Assembly (NCBI GenBank): GCA_035416745.1
Contig: DAOLNV010000007.1
Span: 43,588 to 71,820 of the forward strand
Origin: Candidatus Hydrogenedentota bacterium
GTDB lineage: Bacteria; Hydrogenedentota; Hydrogenedentia; Hydrogenedentales; SLHB01
Direction of reading: 5' to 3'
DNA length: 28,233 bases
Part shown: positions 8,625-16,434 of the stretch, in pieces
Layout of the letters: the number at the start of each line of letters is the position of its first letter
Position numbering within the stretch: position 1 is the stretch's first letter
Program-made: the position numbers and the translations under genes
Notes under the pieces: model-generated
Told to the model about the DNA's origin: nothing
What the model saw: only the letters and a program-made list of their open reading frames with translations
Database searches by the model: none

Positions 8625-10214
8625 GTGAGCCGATTCCCGGGTCTGGAAACCGGACTACCCAAGATAGGCCGCCCGTTCCGCAGCGCCGCGGGCTATGCCG
8701 TGGCGTCCGTGTTCCTGTTTGCCTGCTGCCTGCTGTGCGTCCTGGCAACCGGATGCCGCAGAGAAACCGCTGCGAGCCCGCGGGGAGACGGCAACAGAGC
8801 GGCGGGCGGGGTCATCCGCGTAGACCTCAATGTCTACAATCCCGGTACGATACCCTCGGGCATCGGCGAACCCAACAAAGTGTCGGCCGAACTCGCCGAG
8901 GAGTGGCAGGCAAAGCGCAAAGGACCCAAGATCCGTTACCAGCCCCTCATCAACACCGGCAGCAGTGAGGGGGAATGGCTCAAGACCCAGCTTATCGGCG
9001 GGGTTGCGCCCGAGATCATCCACATGAACGCCGAGATCGCGTGGCCGGATGTCGGCAAGGGCTGGTATGTAGCACTGGATCCCTATATCGAGCGGCCGAA
9101 CCCCTACGTCGAGGGCAACAAACGCTGGTTCGATATCTTCAGCAACCAGGACATGCTCAGTGGCAAGCGCGCTCCCGACGGCAAGCTGTATTGCATCCCG
9201 CTCGACATCGTGGAAACGGGCGTCTTTTACAACAAGGACCTTTTCGCCAAGGCCGGGATTACCGAGTTTCCGCAGACGTGGGACGAGATGGAAAAGGCCT
9301 TGGGCCGGTTCAAGGAAATGAACATCATCCCCATGACCTCGGGCGGCAATCTGGGGTCCGATTGGGGACAGGACATCATCTTCGAGATGCTCTACCACAA
9401 CATCATGCCTGACTTGGACCTGATACCGTCGCGCCCGGATGCCGAGAGCTATCTCGGGCACTATCTCGAGCCCCGCGAAGCCGGATTCCTGTTCACAAAG
9501 GGCTTCTTTTCGACCCGTGACCCCAGATGGCGCGAGATGAACCGCATTCTGCTCGAGTGGCGCGGGTATTGGGCCAAGGAATTGAAGAACAGCGACCCAC
9601 TCCGCCTGTTTGTCACCCAGCGTCTCGCCACGCTGTGGGACGGGTCGTGGTCCATCCGCCGCATGGTCACGGACCCCTACATCGATTTCCAGTGGGGCAT
9701 CGCCTACATCCCGACCATCACGCAGGCGACGAGCCCGTACGCTTCTGGCTCGCCAGCGTCCATCATCGGGGGCGGCGCGGTGCAGTTGCACGTCTCCAAC
9801 AGCGCGATCATCAACGGCAATCTTGAGGACTGCATTGATTACCTGATGTTCCTGACCGCGCCGCGGAATATCGAGCGGCTGGCTTCGGAGGCTCTCGTAT
9901 TCATCCCGAATATCAAGGGAGCAAAGATGGATCCGCGCCTGAAACCTTTCAACGAGATCTTCCAGCGCCAGCGCTGCGCCGTCAAGTGGCTCGATTCGTT
10001 CGACGGAGAATACAAGAAGTATTGGCGGCGCATGCTTGATTATTACCTCAACGGCGGCGTTGAACTGGACGAATTCCTCGTCATGCTCGAAGGCAACTTT
10101 GCCAAGTGGGTCGAGGCTCACCGCGGCGAGCCCGGCTGGGATTTCGCGCCGCTCGAGGAAGCGTGGAAACCAAGGGAAGCGGTCTTAGTCCGTGAACTCA
10201 AACAATCCGGATAA
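8625..10214 (+). CDS. ABC sugar transporter, substrate-binding lipoprotein (family 1)
   Basis: The 529-residue protein captures a sugar or oligosaccharide outside the membrane and delivers it to the two permeases that follow. It has a basic N-terminus, a hydrophobic helix (VASVFLFACCLLCVLATG) and a lipobox LATGC with C44 as the lipidated cysteine. The mature part has the family 1 binding-protein layout, with segments such as YCIPLDIVETGVFYNKDLFAKAG and FPQTWDEMEKAL, and late aromatic motifs (DGSWSIRRM). I chose the GTG at 8625 because GGGGG lies seven bases upstream; another GTG at 8586 is in frame but adds 13 residues ahead of an already long signal region. The 182-base gap before it could contain a promoter, but I see no convincing boxes. 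A perfect 11-base palindrome (GGCGCAGCGCC, 8511-8521) is present there. Confidence 0.85.
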   Translation: MSRFPGLETGLPKIGRPFRSAAGYAVASVFLFACCLLCVLATGCRRETAASPRGDGNRAAGGVIRVDLNVYNPGTIPSGIGEPNKVSAELAEEWQAKRKGPKIRYQPLINTGSSEGEWLKTQLIGGVAPEIIHMNAEIAWPDVGKGWYVALDPYIERPNPYVEGNKRWFDIFSNQDMLSGKRAPDGKLYCIPLDIVETGVFYNKDLFAKAGITEFPQTWDEMEKALGRFKEMNIIPMTSGGNLGSDWGQDIIFEMLYHNIMPDLDLIPSRPDAESYLGHYLEPREAGFLFTKGFFSTRDPRWREMNRILLEWRGYWAKELKNSDPLRLFVTQRLATLWDGSWSIRRMVTDPYIDFQWGIAYIPTITQATSPYASGSPASIIGGGAVQLHVSNSAIINGNLEDCIDYLMFLTAPRNIERLASEALVFIPNIKGAKMDPRLKPFNEIFQRQRCAVKWLDSFDGEYKKYWRRMLDYYLNGGVELDEFLVMLEGNFAKWVEAHRGEPGWDFAPLEEAWKPREAVLVRELKQSG

Positions 10215-11151
10215 CGCGGCTGCTACACGCGGCCATGGAGCGCGAAACGTCAAGCGCCGAAGGGCGGGCCAACCGCCTCTTGCGCTGGTTTACGGTCTGC
10301 TGCTGGCGCCCGTAGCGTTCCTGCTGACGTTTAACTACATCCCGGCCGTCTCCGCCCTCTACCATGCCTTCACGAAGTGGGATATCGGCGGCGAGAGCAC
10401 CTGGATCTGGCTGGCCAATTTCACTGAACTCGCCCGTGATCCCGTTTTTCACAAGAGCATCGTCAATATCGCCAAACTGGGCGCGTTTGTCTTCGTCGCG
10501 AACCTCACCGTGCCATTTGTCGTTGCGGAGATGATATTCCATCTGAAATCGGAGCGGTGGAGCTATCTCTGCCGGGTGGCCGTGGTCTTGCCGATGATCG
10601 TACCCGGAGTGGTGACGTTCATGCTCTGGGGATATATCTACTCCGATGCCGGAATCCTGACGGAACTGCTGGTGAGCCTCGGCCGGTACGATTGGGTCCA
10701 CGGATGGCTCTCGGACCCGAAAACAGCGCTGTGGGCCGTAGCGTTCGTGGGATTCCCTTTTGCGGGGGGCTTCAACATCCTGATTTATTACGCGGGGCTG
10801 GCCAACATTCCGGGAAGCGTTCTCGAAGCGGCCGAGTTGGACGGGCTTGGCGCGCTGGGCCGCATCGCGCGCATCCATATCCCGCTCGTGCTGCAGCAGG
10901 TCAAACTGCTCGTGGTGGTGACCGTGATCGGCGTCGTGAACGGGTTCGAATCGATTTACATCCTGACACTGGACGGCGGGCCCGGCTACGAGACCACGGT
11001 GCCCGGCTTGTACATGTATCTGAACGGGTTCAGCTATCAGCGCATGGGGTACGCCTGCGCCATCGGCCTGCTCATGCTGCTGTTTCTCCTGGCGTTCACG
11101 TTGACCTTGAACCGTTTCATGCGGACCGAGAGTTACGAACCGGAGACCTGA
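10192..11151 (+). CDS. ABC sugar transporter permease, MalF/UgpA type
   Basis: This 319-residue inner-membrane permease has six predicted transmembrane helices and a cytoplasmic N-terminus rich in Arg and Lys. The EAA loop that contacts the ATPase is clear: EAAELDG at residues 212-218 followed by a conserved HIPL. FNYIPAVSALYHAFTKWD after the first helix and LDGGPGYETTVPGLYMY near the end are typical of MalF/UgpA/LacF-type sugar permeases. The GTG start lies inside the end of the binding-protein gene (23-base overlap), so translation is probably coupled. It forms a heterodimer with the next product. The sugar cannot be read from the permease; the rhamnosidase context suggests breakdown products of rhamnose-containing glycans. 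Confidence 0.85.
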   Translation: MNSNNPDNAAATRGHGARNVKRRRAGQPPLALVYGLLLAPVAFLLTFNYIPAVSALYHAFTKWDIGGESTWIWLANFTELARDPVFHKSIVNIAKLGAFVFVANLTVPFVVAEMIFHLKSERWSYLCRVAVVLPMIVPGVVTFMLWGYIYSDAGILTELLVSLGRYDWVHGWLSDPKTALWAVAFVGFPFAGGFNILIYYAGLANIPGSVLEAAELDGLGALGRIARIHIPLVLQQVKLLVVVTVIGVVNGFESIYILTLDGGPGYETTVPGLYMYLNGFSYQRMGYACAIGLLMLLFLLAFTLTLNRFMRTESYEPET

Positions 11152-11154
11152 CGC

Positions 11155-11997
11155 ATGGCGAACGAACAGCTCCAGAGACGGTGGCGGCAGCTTGTGGGCG
11201 TGCTATGGCGGGCGGGTCTCATGCTCATCCTGCTGACAACGTTCTTCCCATTCTTGTTCATGCTCATGACGTCCTTCAAAGACACACACCAGTTTTACCA
11301 TTCGTTCTGGCTCCCCGCGTGGCCCGTCCGCTTTGAGAACTACGCGGGAGCGTTGACCGACATGCATGCGTATATCGCCAACAGCATCTTCGTGACGGCC
11401 GTCAGCATCTCGGGCATTCTGTTGTTCGGGTCGATCTCGGGATTTGTGTTCGCGCGCTACCGGTTCCCCGGACGCGAGGTCATTTACTACGGCATGATCT
11501 CGATGATGATGATCCCCGGAGTGCTGTTGCTCGTGCCGTCGTTTCTGTGGGTGAAACAGCTGGGGCTGCTTGACTCGTATGTGGTGATGATCCTCCCCTA
11601 TATAGCGGGCGGACAGATCCTCGGCATCTACCTCCTTCGCGGATTCTTCAGCCAGATTGACAACGACCTGTTCGAGGCCGCCCAGGTCGACGGCGCGGGA
11701 CTGCTCCGCCAGCTCTGGCACGTCGGCCTTCCCCTCGCCAAACCCGTGCTGGGCGTCGTCGCCATCGTCAGCGCCCTCGGCGTCTGGAACCAGTTCCTCT
11801 GGCCGCTCGTCACGACTTCCAGCGAAGAGGTCATGGTGCTCACCGTCGGCATGCTGCGCTACAACTCGCGCGTCGCTGGCCAGTACGGACGCATGTTCGC
11901 CGGGTACACTGTCTCAGCCATCCCCCTCGGCATCCTCTTCCTCTTCGCCACCCGCGTATTCATGAAAGGCATCACGGCAGGGGCGTTGAAGGCGTGA
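11155..11997 (+). CDS. ABC sugar transporter permease, MalG/UgpE type
   Basis: This 280-residue inner-membrane permease is the partner of the preceding one and starts three bases after its stop codon. It has about six transmembrane helices. FFPFLFMLMTSFKD after helix 1 is the usual MalG-type entry, and the EAA loop EAAQVDGAG lies at residues 174-182 with GLPLAKP behind it. The end of the protein is short and basic, as usual. It closes the importer cluster. No ABC ATPase gene follows: the strand is gene-free for 750 bases and then a convergent gene appears. A shared MsmX/MalK-type ATPase encoded elsewhere would have to drive uptake. Confidence 0.85.
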   Translation: MANEQLQRRWRQLVGVLWRAGLMLILLTTFFPFLFMLMTSFKDTHQFYHSFWLPAWPVRFENYAGALTDMHAYIANSIFVTAVSISGILLFGSISGFVFARYRFPGREVIYYGMISMMMIPGVLLLVPSFLWVKQLGLLDSYVVMILPYIAGGQILGIYLLRGFFSQIDNDLFEAAQVDGAGLLRQLWHVGLPLAKPVLGVVAIVSALGVWNQFLWPLVTTSSEEVMVLTVGMLRYNSRVAGQYGRMFAGYTVSAIPLGILFLFATRVFMKGITAGALKA

Positions 11998-12038
11998 CTC
12001 TGCCGTCCCTGCAGGACTCGATCGTGCGCAGTCGGAAA

Positions 12039-12079
12039 CCCAGGTCTGCGTCACGCGTGCCCGCGTGACTTGACCTGGG
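12039..12079 (+). terminator. Long two-part hairpin behind the transporter operon
   Basis: CCCAGGTC (12039-12046) pairs with GACCTGGG (12072-12079). Inside it GTCACGCG (12050-12057) pairs with CGCGTGAC (12062-12069) around the loop TGCC. This gives two perfect 8-base stems separated by a small 3/2-base internal loop. It lies 42 bases behind the stop of the last permease gene. No T-run follows, so it could act as an RNA-stabilising 3' end or REP-like element rather than a classical intrinsic terminator. Confidence 0.45.
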
Positions 12080-12091
12080 CTATTGCCTTTC

Positions 12092-12565
12092 GTCCCTGAC
12101 GGGACACTGAGGGGCGGCGTAAACGCAGCAAAAGACAAAATGGAAACCTTGCGGTCCGCTCCGGCACTCAAGAGGATATCGGGAGCACTGGCGTGTCCGT
12201 CCGCGGGGCGGACAAGAAAACCCGTCCTCCCCTGCGAACGAAAAGACGCAGCGGAACACTCGACTGGCAGGGCGCCGGTGAGTAACTCCCGAGCTACAAC
12301 GACGCGGCGCATGCCAGCCCAGCGCCGCGGAACCCCAACGAAGCAAAGTATCACGCAACTCATTTATTGAAGCAGGTCCATGTTTCGGGCCTTCAGCCCT
12401 TTGGGCTGTTTTGGATTCGGTTTCCTGGCCCTTCTGGCCAGGCTGGTATGTTTCGCGCCGTTGGCGCTGAAGAAGCCAGCGCCTGGTGACCGACGGGTTG
12501 CGCCGCGCTTACGGGCTCAGACCGTCCGGGTTCCGGCCACGGAGGGTGGGTTTTCCAACCCGCCC
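12092..12565. repeat. REP-like hairpin cluster in the gene-free convergent spacer (11998-12750)
   Basis: The 753 bases between the permease gene and mrr hold no believable gene but contain a series of compact inverted repeats. These are GTCCC/GGGAC (12092-12105); a 9-base stem with one wobble (12194-12202 with 12206-12214); CGCGGCGC/GCGCCGCG (12303-12310 with 12322-12329); CAGCCC/GGGCTG (12394-12408); CCTGGCC/GGCCAGG (12424-12442); GCGCC/GGCGC (12455-12467); and a 9-base stem with one wobble around TTCC (12544-12565). The 8-mer ATGTTTCG precedes two of the stems (12380 and 12448), 68 bases apart, suggesting repeated modules. Such arrays resemble REP/BIME elements at convergent gene ends. No RAYT transposase is in the window. 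Confidence 0.5.
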
Positions 12566-12750
12566 GTAAACAATCGCGCGGACCGAATGGGTGGCGCTCC
12601 CTCACTTGCTTGTACTTTGCGGACAGGAGCCTGTCTCATTTGAACGCAGCAAGATGCCACACCCACATTCTGGAACCAATCAAGAGCACAACGCCCGCCC
12701 GCGCTCATCTTATGCCGCTTGGCCGCCCAGCGCACCAGGGCGCCGCGGAC

Positions 12751-13656
12751 TCATTCCTCAGAGAAGTAGCCGGTATCAAGCCGCTTGACCTGATAGGAAG
12801 TCATTGGTGTCACGCCGATATCGTAATCAATCATGTATTGAGCCAGCTGTTCGCCATCAATGAGGATAATCTTCGAATCGATGCGCGAGGCGTACTCGTA
12901 AGCCTCCCGGGTGAAATCTGAAGTAGTGATAAAGACGCCCTTCCGGGCGCGTTGGCCCTGCAAAGCCCCGGCGAATTTCTGAATATCGGGCTGGCCAACA
13001 GTATTGCCCCAGCGCTTCGCCTGAACGTATATTACGTCTAGTGCGAGCCTGTCTTCATTGATGATTCCGTCGATCCCCTCATCTCCGCTCTTGCCGATGG
13101 CCTTGCCGGCATCTTTCAGACTGCCGCCGTAGCCCATACCGACCAAGAGAGCGACCACTGTCCTTTCGAACAATGCGGGCGGGCTGGTCTTCAGTTGCTG
13201 GAGAAGTTCGCTTGCCAGTTCTTGCCGCAAGCTCTGATATGCGCTTTCGAGGGCTTCCTCTGGGGTCGTATCCGTATCCTTTTCCTCTATCGCGCCCTCA
13301 TCCTTCTCATGACGGATCGCCCGAAATTCCTGGAACTCCTCGAATTGGTCGAGGAACTTTACGTTGACCGTTTCCGGCTTCTGATTCAGAACCTCAAGTC
13401 CACGTTCGGTGATCCGGAAAACCGAACGCCTGGGGGATTCCAATAGCCCCGCCTTCTTCATGTAGGTTCCCGCCCAGCCGACCCTGTTGTCGAATACCGG
13501 TTGACGTCCACTTGGAAGCAGTTCCCGCCTCTCATCCTCCGTGATACCAAAATGATCAGCCAGAACCTCGACGGCTTGGCGACGCGTATGCTCCTTCTTG
13601 TCGCTCGCATATTCAAGAAGGGGAAGCATTATTGATTGATAATCAGGTATTGCCAT
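12751..13656 (-). CDS. mrr: Mrr-type restriction endonuclease
   Basis: This 301-residue protein is close in length to E. coli Mrr (304). Residues 1-95 form a winged-helix-like Mrr N-terminal domain (IMLPLLEYASDKKEHTRRQ, then GWAGTYMKKAGLLESPRR). A charged linker about 100-150 leads to the PD-(D/E)xK catalytic domain. The catalytic residues are visible: D196 in GDEGIDG and Q212-A-K214 in YVQAKRW, with E164 in the preceding helix. The family cleaves modified (methylated) DNA and is Mg-dependent. AAGGGGG lies about five bases before the ATG. It stands alone: no methyltransferase or specificity gene is nearby, as expected for a type IV enzyme. It faces the sugar operon across a hairpin-rich spacer. 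Confidence 0.88.
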   Translation of the reverse strand: MAIPDYQSIMLPLLEYASDKKEHTRRQAVEVLADHFGITEDERRELLPSGRQPVFDNRVGWAGTYMKKAGLLESPRRSVFRITERGLEVLNQKPETVNVKFLDQFEEFQEFRAIRHEKDEGAIEEKDTDTTPEEALESAYQSLRQELASELLQQLKTSPPALFERTVVALLVGMGYGGSLKDAGKAIGKSGDEGIDGIINEDRLALDVIYVQAKRWGNTVGQPDIQKFAGALQGQRARKGVFITTSDFTREAYEYASRIDSKIILIDGEQLAQYMIDYDIGVTPMTSYQVKRLDTGYFSEE

Positions 13657-14026
13657 CAGTACCCCCTTTGCACCTCGCTTTGGTTGTGCACCACCACAAA
13701 TCAGGTTCTTGTCCCTCAGTTTCTAAAGCAAAAGCACGAAGCGAAAACAGGCCCCGAAAACCCCATAACCAGTATAGCACTAATTCTGCTTCATATCCGC
13801 GTCGTCAGCTTCTCTGCTCTTGCGCCGGCTGAGGCCAACGGATTATTGCATCCCTTAGAATCCCCTGAAGCTGGCCCGTTCAGCTCGGGCAGAGCCGTCA
13901 TGGTGATACCTGTTCACTGGGCGCCATCTGCACCGCATGAGCCGCATATTTGAAGATCCTTGCCTTTTTGTAGAAGATAACGGGTTTGATGGGCCTATTG
14001 CAGGCATTCACGAGGAGCATTGTCAC
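13657..14026. other. 370-base divergent spacer between mrr and the prolyl isomerase gene
   Basis: This stretch must hold the promoters for the minus-strand mrr gene and the plus-strand isomerase gene. It is less GC-rich than its surroundings around 13690-13800. I see no convincing -35/-10 pair on either strand, only weak inverted repeats such as GCCCG/CGGGC near 13870-13890. The plus-strand frame of the isomerase is open from 13937 onward, but that part does not look coding. No gene is called here. Confidence 0.4.
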
Positions 14027-14896
14027 ATGGCGTTAATCATCAATGGCGAACGGGTGGAAGACGAGTTCATAGCGCAGGTCCGAAATCAACTGGCTTACCA
14101 GCACGGCTCGGGCAACGGCGTGCCAGAGTGGGAGGCCTTGGGCAAGGACCTGGATACCTTCTCGAAGGACATGGTGATTGCCCAGGCGCTCATTCGGCAG
14201 GAAGCCGCCAAGAACGGCCCCGCCGTATCCCCAAAAGAGCTGGACCAGGAACTCAAGCGTATCCGGGGGGAGCACGAGTCCAAGGAAGCGTATCAGGAAC
14301 GCCTTCGCGAGGCCGGCATTACCGAGAAGCAGGTGCGGGCGGACATCGAACAGCGCATGAAGGTCGACAGACTCCTCGACGTGGCCTGCAAGGATATTCC
14401 GCAGCCCACGGAAGCGGAGATTCGAGCGCATTACGAGGAAAACAAGGCGCTGTTCCGGGATCCTGAGCGTGTTCGCGCGTCCCATATCGTGAAACACATT
14501 CAGGGAGGCACGATACTCGATATTCAGGCGGCGTATTCGCAGATGCAGGACATCCACAAGGGATTGAAGGCGGGATTGAGTTTCGAGGGTGCGGCCCGGC
14601 GCTTCTCGGACTGCCCGGAGAACGACGGCGACCTCGGCTACTTTGCCCGGGGCGCGATGGTGCCTGAGTTCGACGAGGTGGTGTTCAACCTGGAAACCGG
14701 CGAGATCAGCGAGGTCTTTCAGACCCCGTTCGGCTACCACATTGCGAAGGTCTACGACAAAGTCCCGGCCAAGGAACGTCCTTACGAGGCAGTCGTGGCG
14801 CACGTCCGGCAGACGCTGGTGGATGCGCGGGAAAACGCGGCCATCGACGCCTATACCGCCCAACTCCGCGAAAAGGCCGAGATTCGGGAGGAATAG
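14027..14896 (+). CDS. Parvulin-type peptidyl-prolyl isomerase without signal peptide
   Basis: This 289-residue protein catalyses cis/trans isomerisation of prolyl bonds, probably as a folding helper. Residues 1-125 are a helical SurA/PrsA-like N-terminal region (ALIINGERVEDEF, then long charged helices). Residues about 147-245 are the parvulin domain, with VRASHIV (H153), RFSDCPENDGDLGYF, MVPEFDEVVFNL and TPFGYHIAKV (H238). The two parvulin-core His residues are present. GAGGAG at 14012-14017 supports the ATG at 14027; the open frame extends back to 13937 but that would add 30 poor-looking residues. Neither start gives a signal peptide, so the protein looks cytoplasmic, unlike SurA, PpiD or PrsA. 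Confidence 0.82.
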   Translation: MALIINGERVEDEFIAQVRNQLAYQHGSGNGVPEWEALGKDLDTFSKDMVIAQALIRQEAAKNGPAVSPKELDQELKRIRGEHESKEAYQERLREAGITEKQVRADIEQRMKVDRLLDVACKDIPQPTEAEIRAHYEENKALFRDPERVRASHIVKHIQGGTILDIQAAYSQMQDIHKGLKAGLSFEGAARRFSDCPENDGDLGYFARGAMVPEFDEVVFNLETGEISEVFQTPFGYHIAKVYDKVPAKERPYEAVVAHVRQTLVDARENAAIDAYTAQLREKAEIREE

Positions 14897-14957
14897 TCCT
14901 GCGGCGCGGGGCTGTGGAAGCCGCTTGTCTGGTCGCGGCGCGTTCGGGTCAGAGTCT

Positions 14958-14987
14958 TTGACGAATTTGCCAGCACGCGTTGATAAT
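14958..14987 (+). promoter_or_regulatory. Candidate sigma70-like promoter for the Tat sulfatase gene
   Basis: TTGACG (14958-14963) and GATAAT (14982-14987) are separated by 18 bases. Both boxes match the consensus at five of six positions. Transcription would begin near 14994, leaving a leader of about 20 bases that contains the GGGGAG ribosome-binding site at 15001-15006. This is the best-looking promoter in the window. Confidence 0.5.
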
Positions 14988-15013
14988 GGAAGCTCTCGAA
15001 GGGGAGACGTGAC

Positions 15014-16306
15014 ATGAACCGGCGCGAGTTTCTTCTGCGTTCGCTAGGTGCAGGATCGGCTGCGGTGGGATGTGCGGCGTATTCTCGCCGGACGAAAGCA
15101 GCGTCCGAGACGCCCAATATCGTCCTCATCCTGGCCGACGATCTCGGATACGAGTGCCTGGGCTGCTACGGTAGCGCGTCGTACCAGACGCCAGTCCTGG
15201 ATTCGCTGGCGAGGACGGGCATCCGATTCGAGCGCTGCCATGCGCAGCCGTTGTGCACCCCGTCGCGCGTGAAGCTCATGACCGGCAAGCACAACTTCCG
15301 CAATTACAAGGCCTTCGGCGTTCTGGACCCCGGCGAATACACTTTTGCCCATCTGCTCAAGCAGCGGGGGTACGCCGCCTGTGTTGCCGGCAAATGGCAG
15401 TTGTACGGCCGCCAACAAGGGTGGGAGGGCAAGGGTTCGATGCCCGAACAGGCCGGTTTCGACGAGTATTGCCTGTGGCAGGTGAAAGAGTTGGGCGAAC
15501 GCTACGCGAATCCTACTGTCCTGCGCAACGGGATGCTCGAAACCCTTGAGGGCGCCTACGGGCCAGACGTGTATAGTGATGCGATCATCGACTTCATCAA
15601 GCGGCATCGCGGGAAACCGTTCTTCGCGTACTATCCCATGTGCCTCGTGCATAACCCGTTTGAGCCTACCCCCGACAGCCCCGAGTGGGACACGGCACGC
15701 GGACAGCAGGACGACAAGTACTTTGACGACATGGTGGCCTACATGGACAAGACCGTGGGGCGCATCGTGGATGCGTTGGCCGAGCTCGGCCTGCGCGAGA
15801 ACACCTTGCTGCTTTTCACGGGCGACAACGGAACCAACCAGCGCATCTCTTCGAAGATGCGCGACGGCAGCCTTATTTCAGGCGCCAAGGGCCTCACTCT
15901 GGATACGGGCACGCACGTACCGCTTATCGCCAACTGGCCGGGCGTTATTCCCGAAGGACGGGTCTGCGGCGACCTCATCGATTTCGCCGACTTTCTGCCG
16001 ACCTTTGCGGAAGTGGCCGGCGGAGCGCTGCCTCGAGAGCAGGTGGTTGATGGACGGAGTTTCCTGCCGCAATTGCTCGGCCAGAAGGGCAATCCGCACG
16101 AAGCGCTACTTTGCTATTACGACCCCCGATGGGGCAATCGGGAGCGCGCGTGCTTCGCCCGCGACAAGGAATGGAAGCTTTATGACAACGGCCGCCTCTT
16201 CAATGTGAAAGACGACCCGCTCGAACAACATCCGATATCGGGCGAAATCCAGGGAGCGGCGGCGGCCCGCGCCAAACTCGAAAAGGTGCTCGAGATTGTC
16301 CCGTGA
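15014..16306 (+). CDS. Tat-exported Cys-type arylsulfatase (S1 family)
   Basis: This 430-residue enzyme hydrolyses sulfate esters, presumably on a sulfated polysaccharide. It begins MNRREFLLRSLGAGSAAVGC, a twin-arginine signal, so it is folded in the cytoplasm and then exported; C20 might be lipidated but the lipobox is poor. The metal site shows D42 and D43 (ILADDLGYE) and D271/N272 (FTGDNGTN). The formylglycine motif is CTPSR at 81-85 with C81 as the residue to be modified, followed by LMTGKHNFRN. The length suits a compact S1 sulfatase. GGGGAG lies seven bases before the ATG. It has its own likely promoter. The sulfate position and sugar are unknown. Confidence 0.88.
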   Translation: MNRREFLLRSLGAGSAAVGCAAYSRRTKAASETPNIVLILADDLGYECLGCYGSASYQTPVLDSLARTGIRFERCHAQPLCTPSRVKLMTGKHNFRNYKAFGVLDPGEYTFAHLLKQRGYAACVAGKWQLYGRQQGWEGKGSMPEQAGFDEYCLWQVKELGERYANPTVLRNGMLETLEGAYGPDVYSDAIIDFIKRHRGKPFFAYYPMCLVHNPFEPTPDSPEWDTARGQQDDKYFDDMVAYMDKTVGRIVDALAELGLRENTLLLFTGDNGTNQRISSKMRDGSLISGAKGLTLDTGTHVPLIANWPGVIPEGRVCGDLIDFADFLPTFAEVAGGALPREQVVDGRSFLPQLLGQKGNPHEALLCYYDPRWGNRERACFARDKEWKLYDNGRLFNVKDDPLEQHPISGEIQGAAAARAKLEKVLEIVP

Positions 16307-16347
16307 CCGCTTCTCACAAAGCCCGCCAGTTTTGCGCATTGCACAAC

Positions 16348-16377
16348 TTGCAGCCGGTCTGCATACTCCTTTATGAT
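16348..16377 (+). promoter_or_regulatory. Candidate promoter for the histidine kinase block
   Basis: TTGCAG (16348-16353) and TATGAT (16372-16377) are separated by 18 bases. The -10 box matches the consensus at five of six positions; the -35 box is weaker. The start of transcription would fall just before the hairpin at 16389-16412, so the transcript would have a structured leader of about 50 bases. Confidence 0.35.
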
Positions 16378-16388
16378 GCCTTGAGTCC

Positions 16389-16412
16389 GGCGGCCGGAGA
16401 TGGACGGCCGCC
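16389..16412 (+). promoter_or_regulatory. Hairpin in the leader of the histidine kinase gene
   Basis: GGCGGCCG (16389-16396) and CGGCCGCC (16405-16412) form a perfect 8-base stem with the loop GAGATGGA. It lies between the candidate promoter and the ATG at 16435, just before the weak ribosome-binding site GAGG (16419-16422). It might instead terminate transcription coming from the sulfatase gene, 83 bases upstream, although no T-run follows. Confidence 0.4.
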
Positions 16413-16434
16413 CTCGTTGAGGTCTTATATCTAA

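Noticed and set aside
12083..12643. Two small plus-strand frames (95 and 87 codons) in the spacer before mrr
   Set aside because: They run through the hairpin cluster, have low-complexity Arg/Pro/Ala-rich products and no ribosome-binding site.
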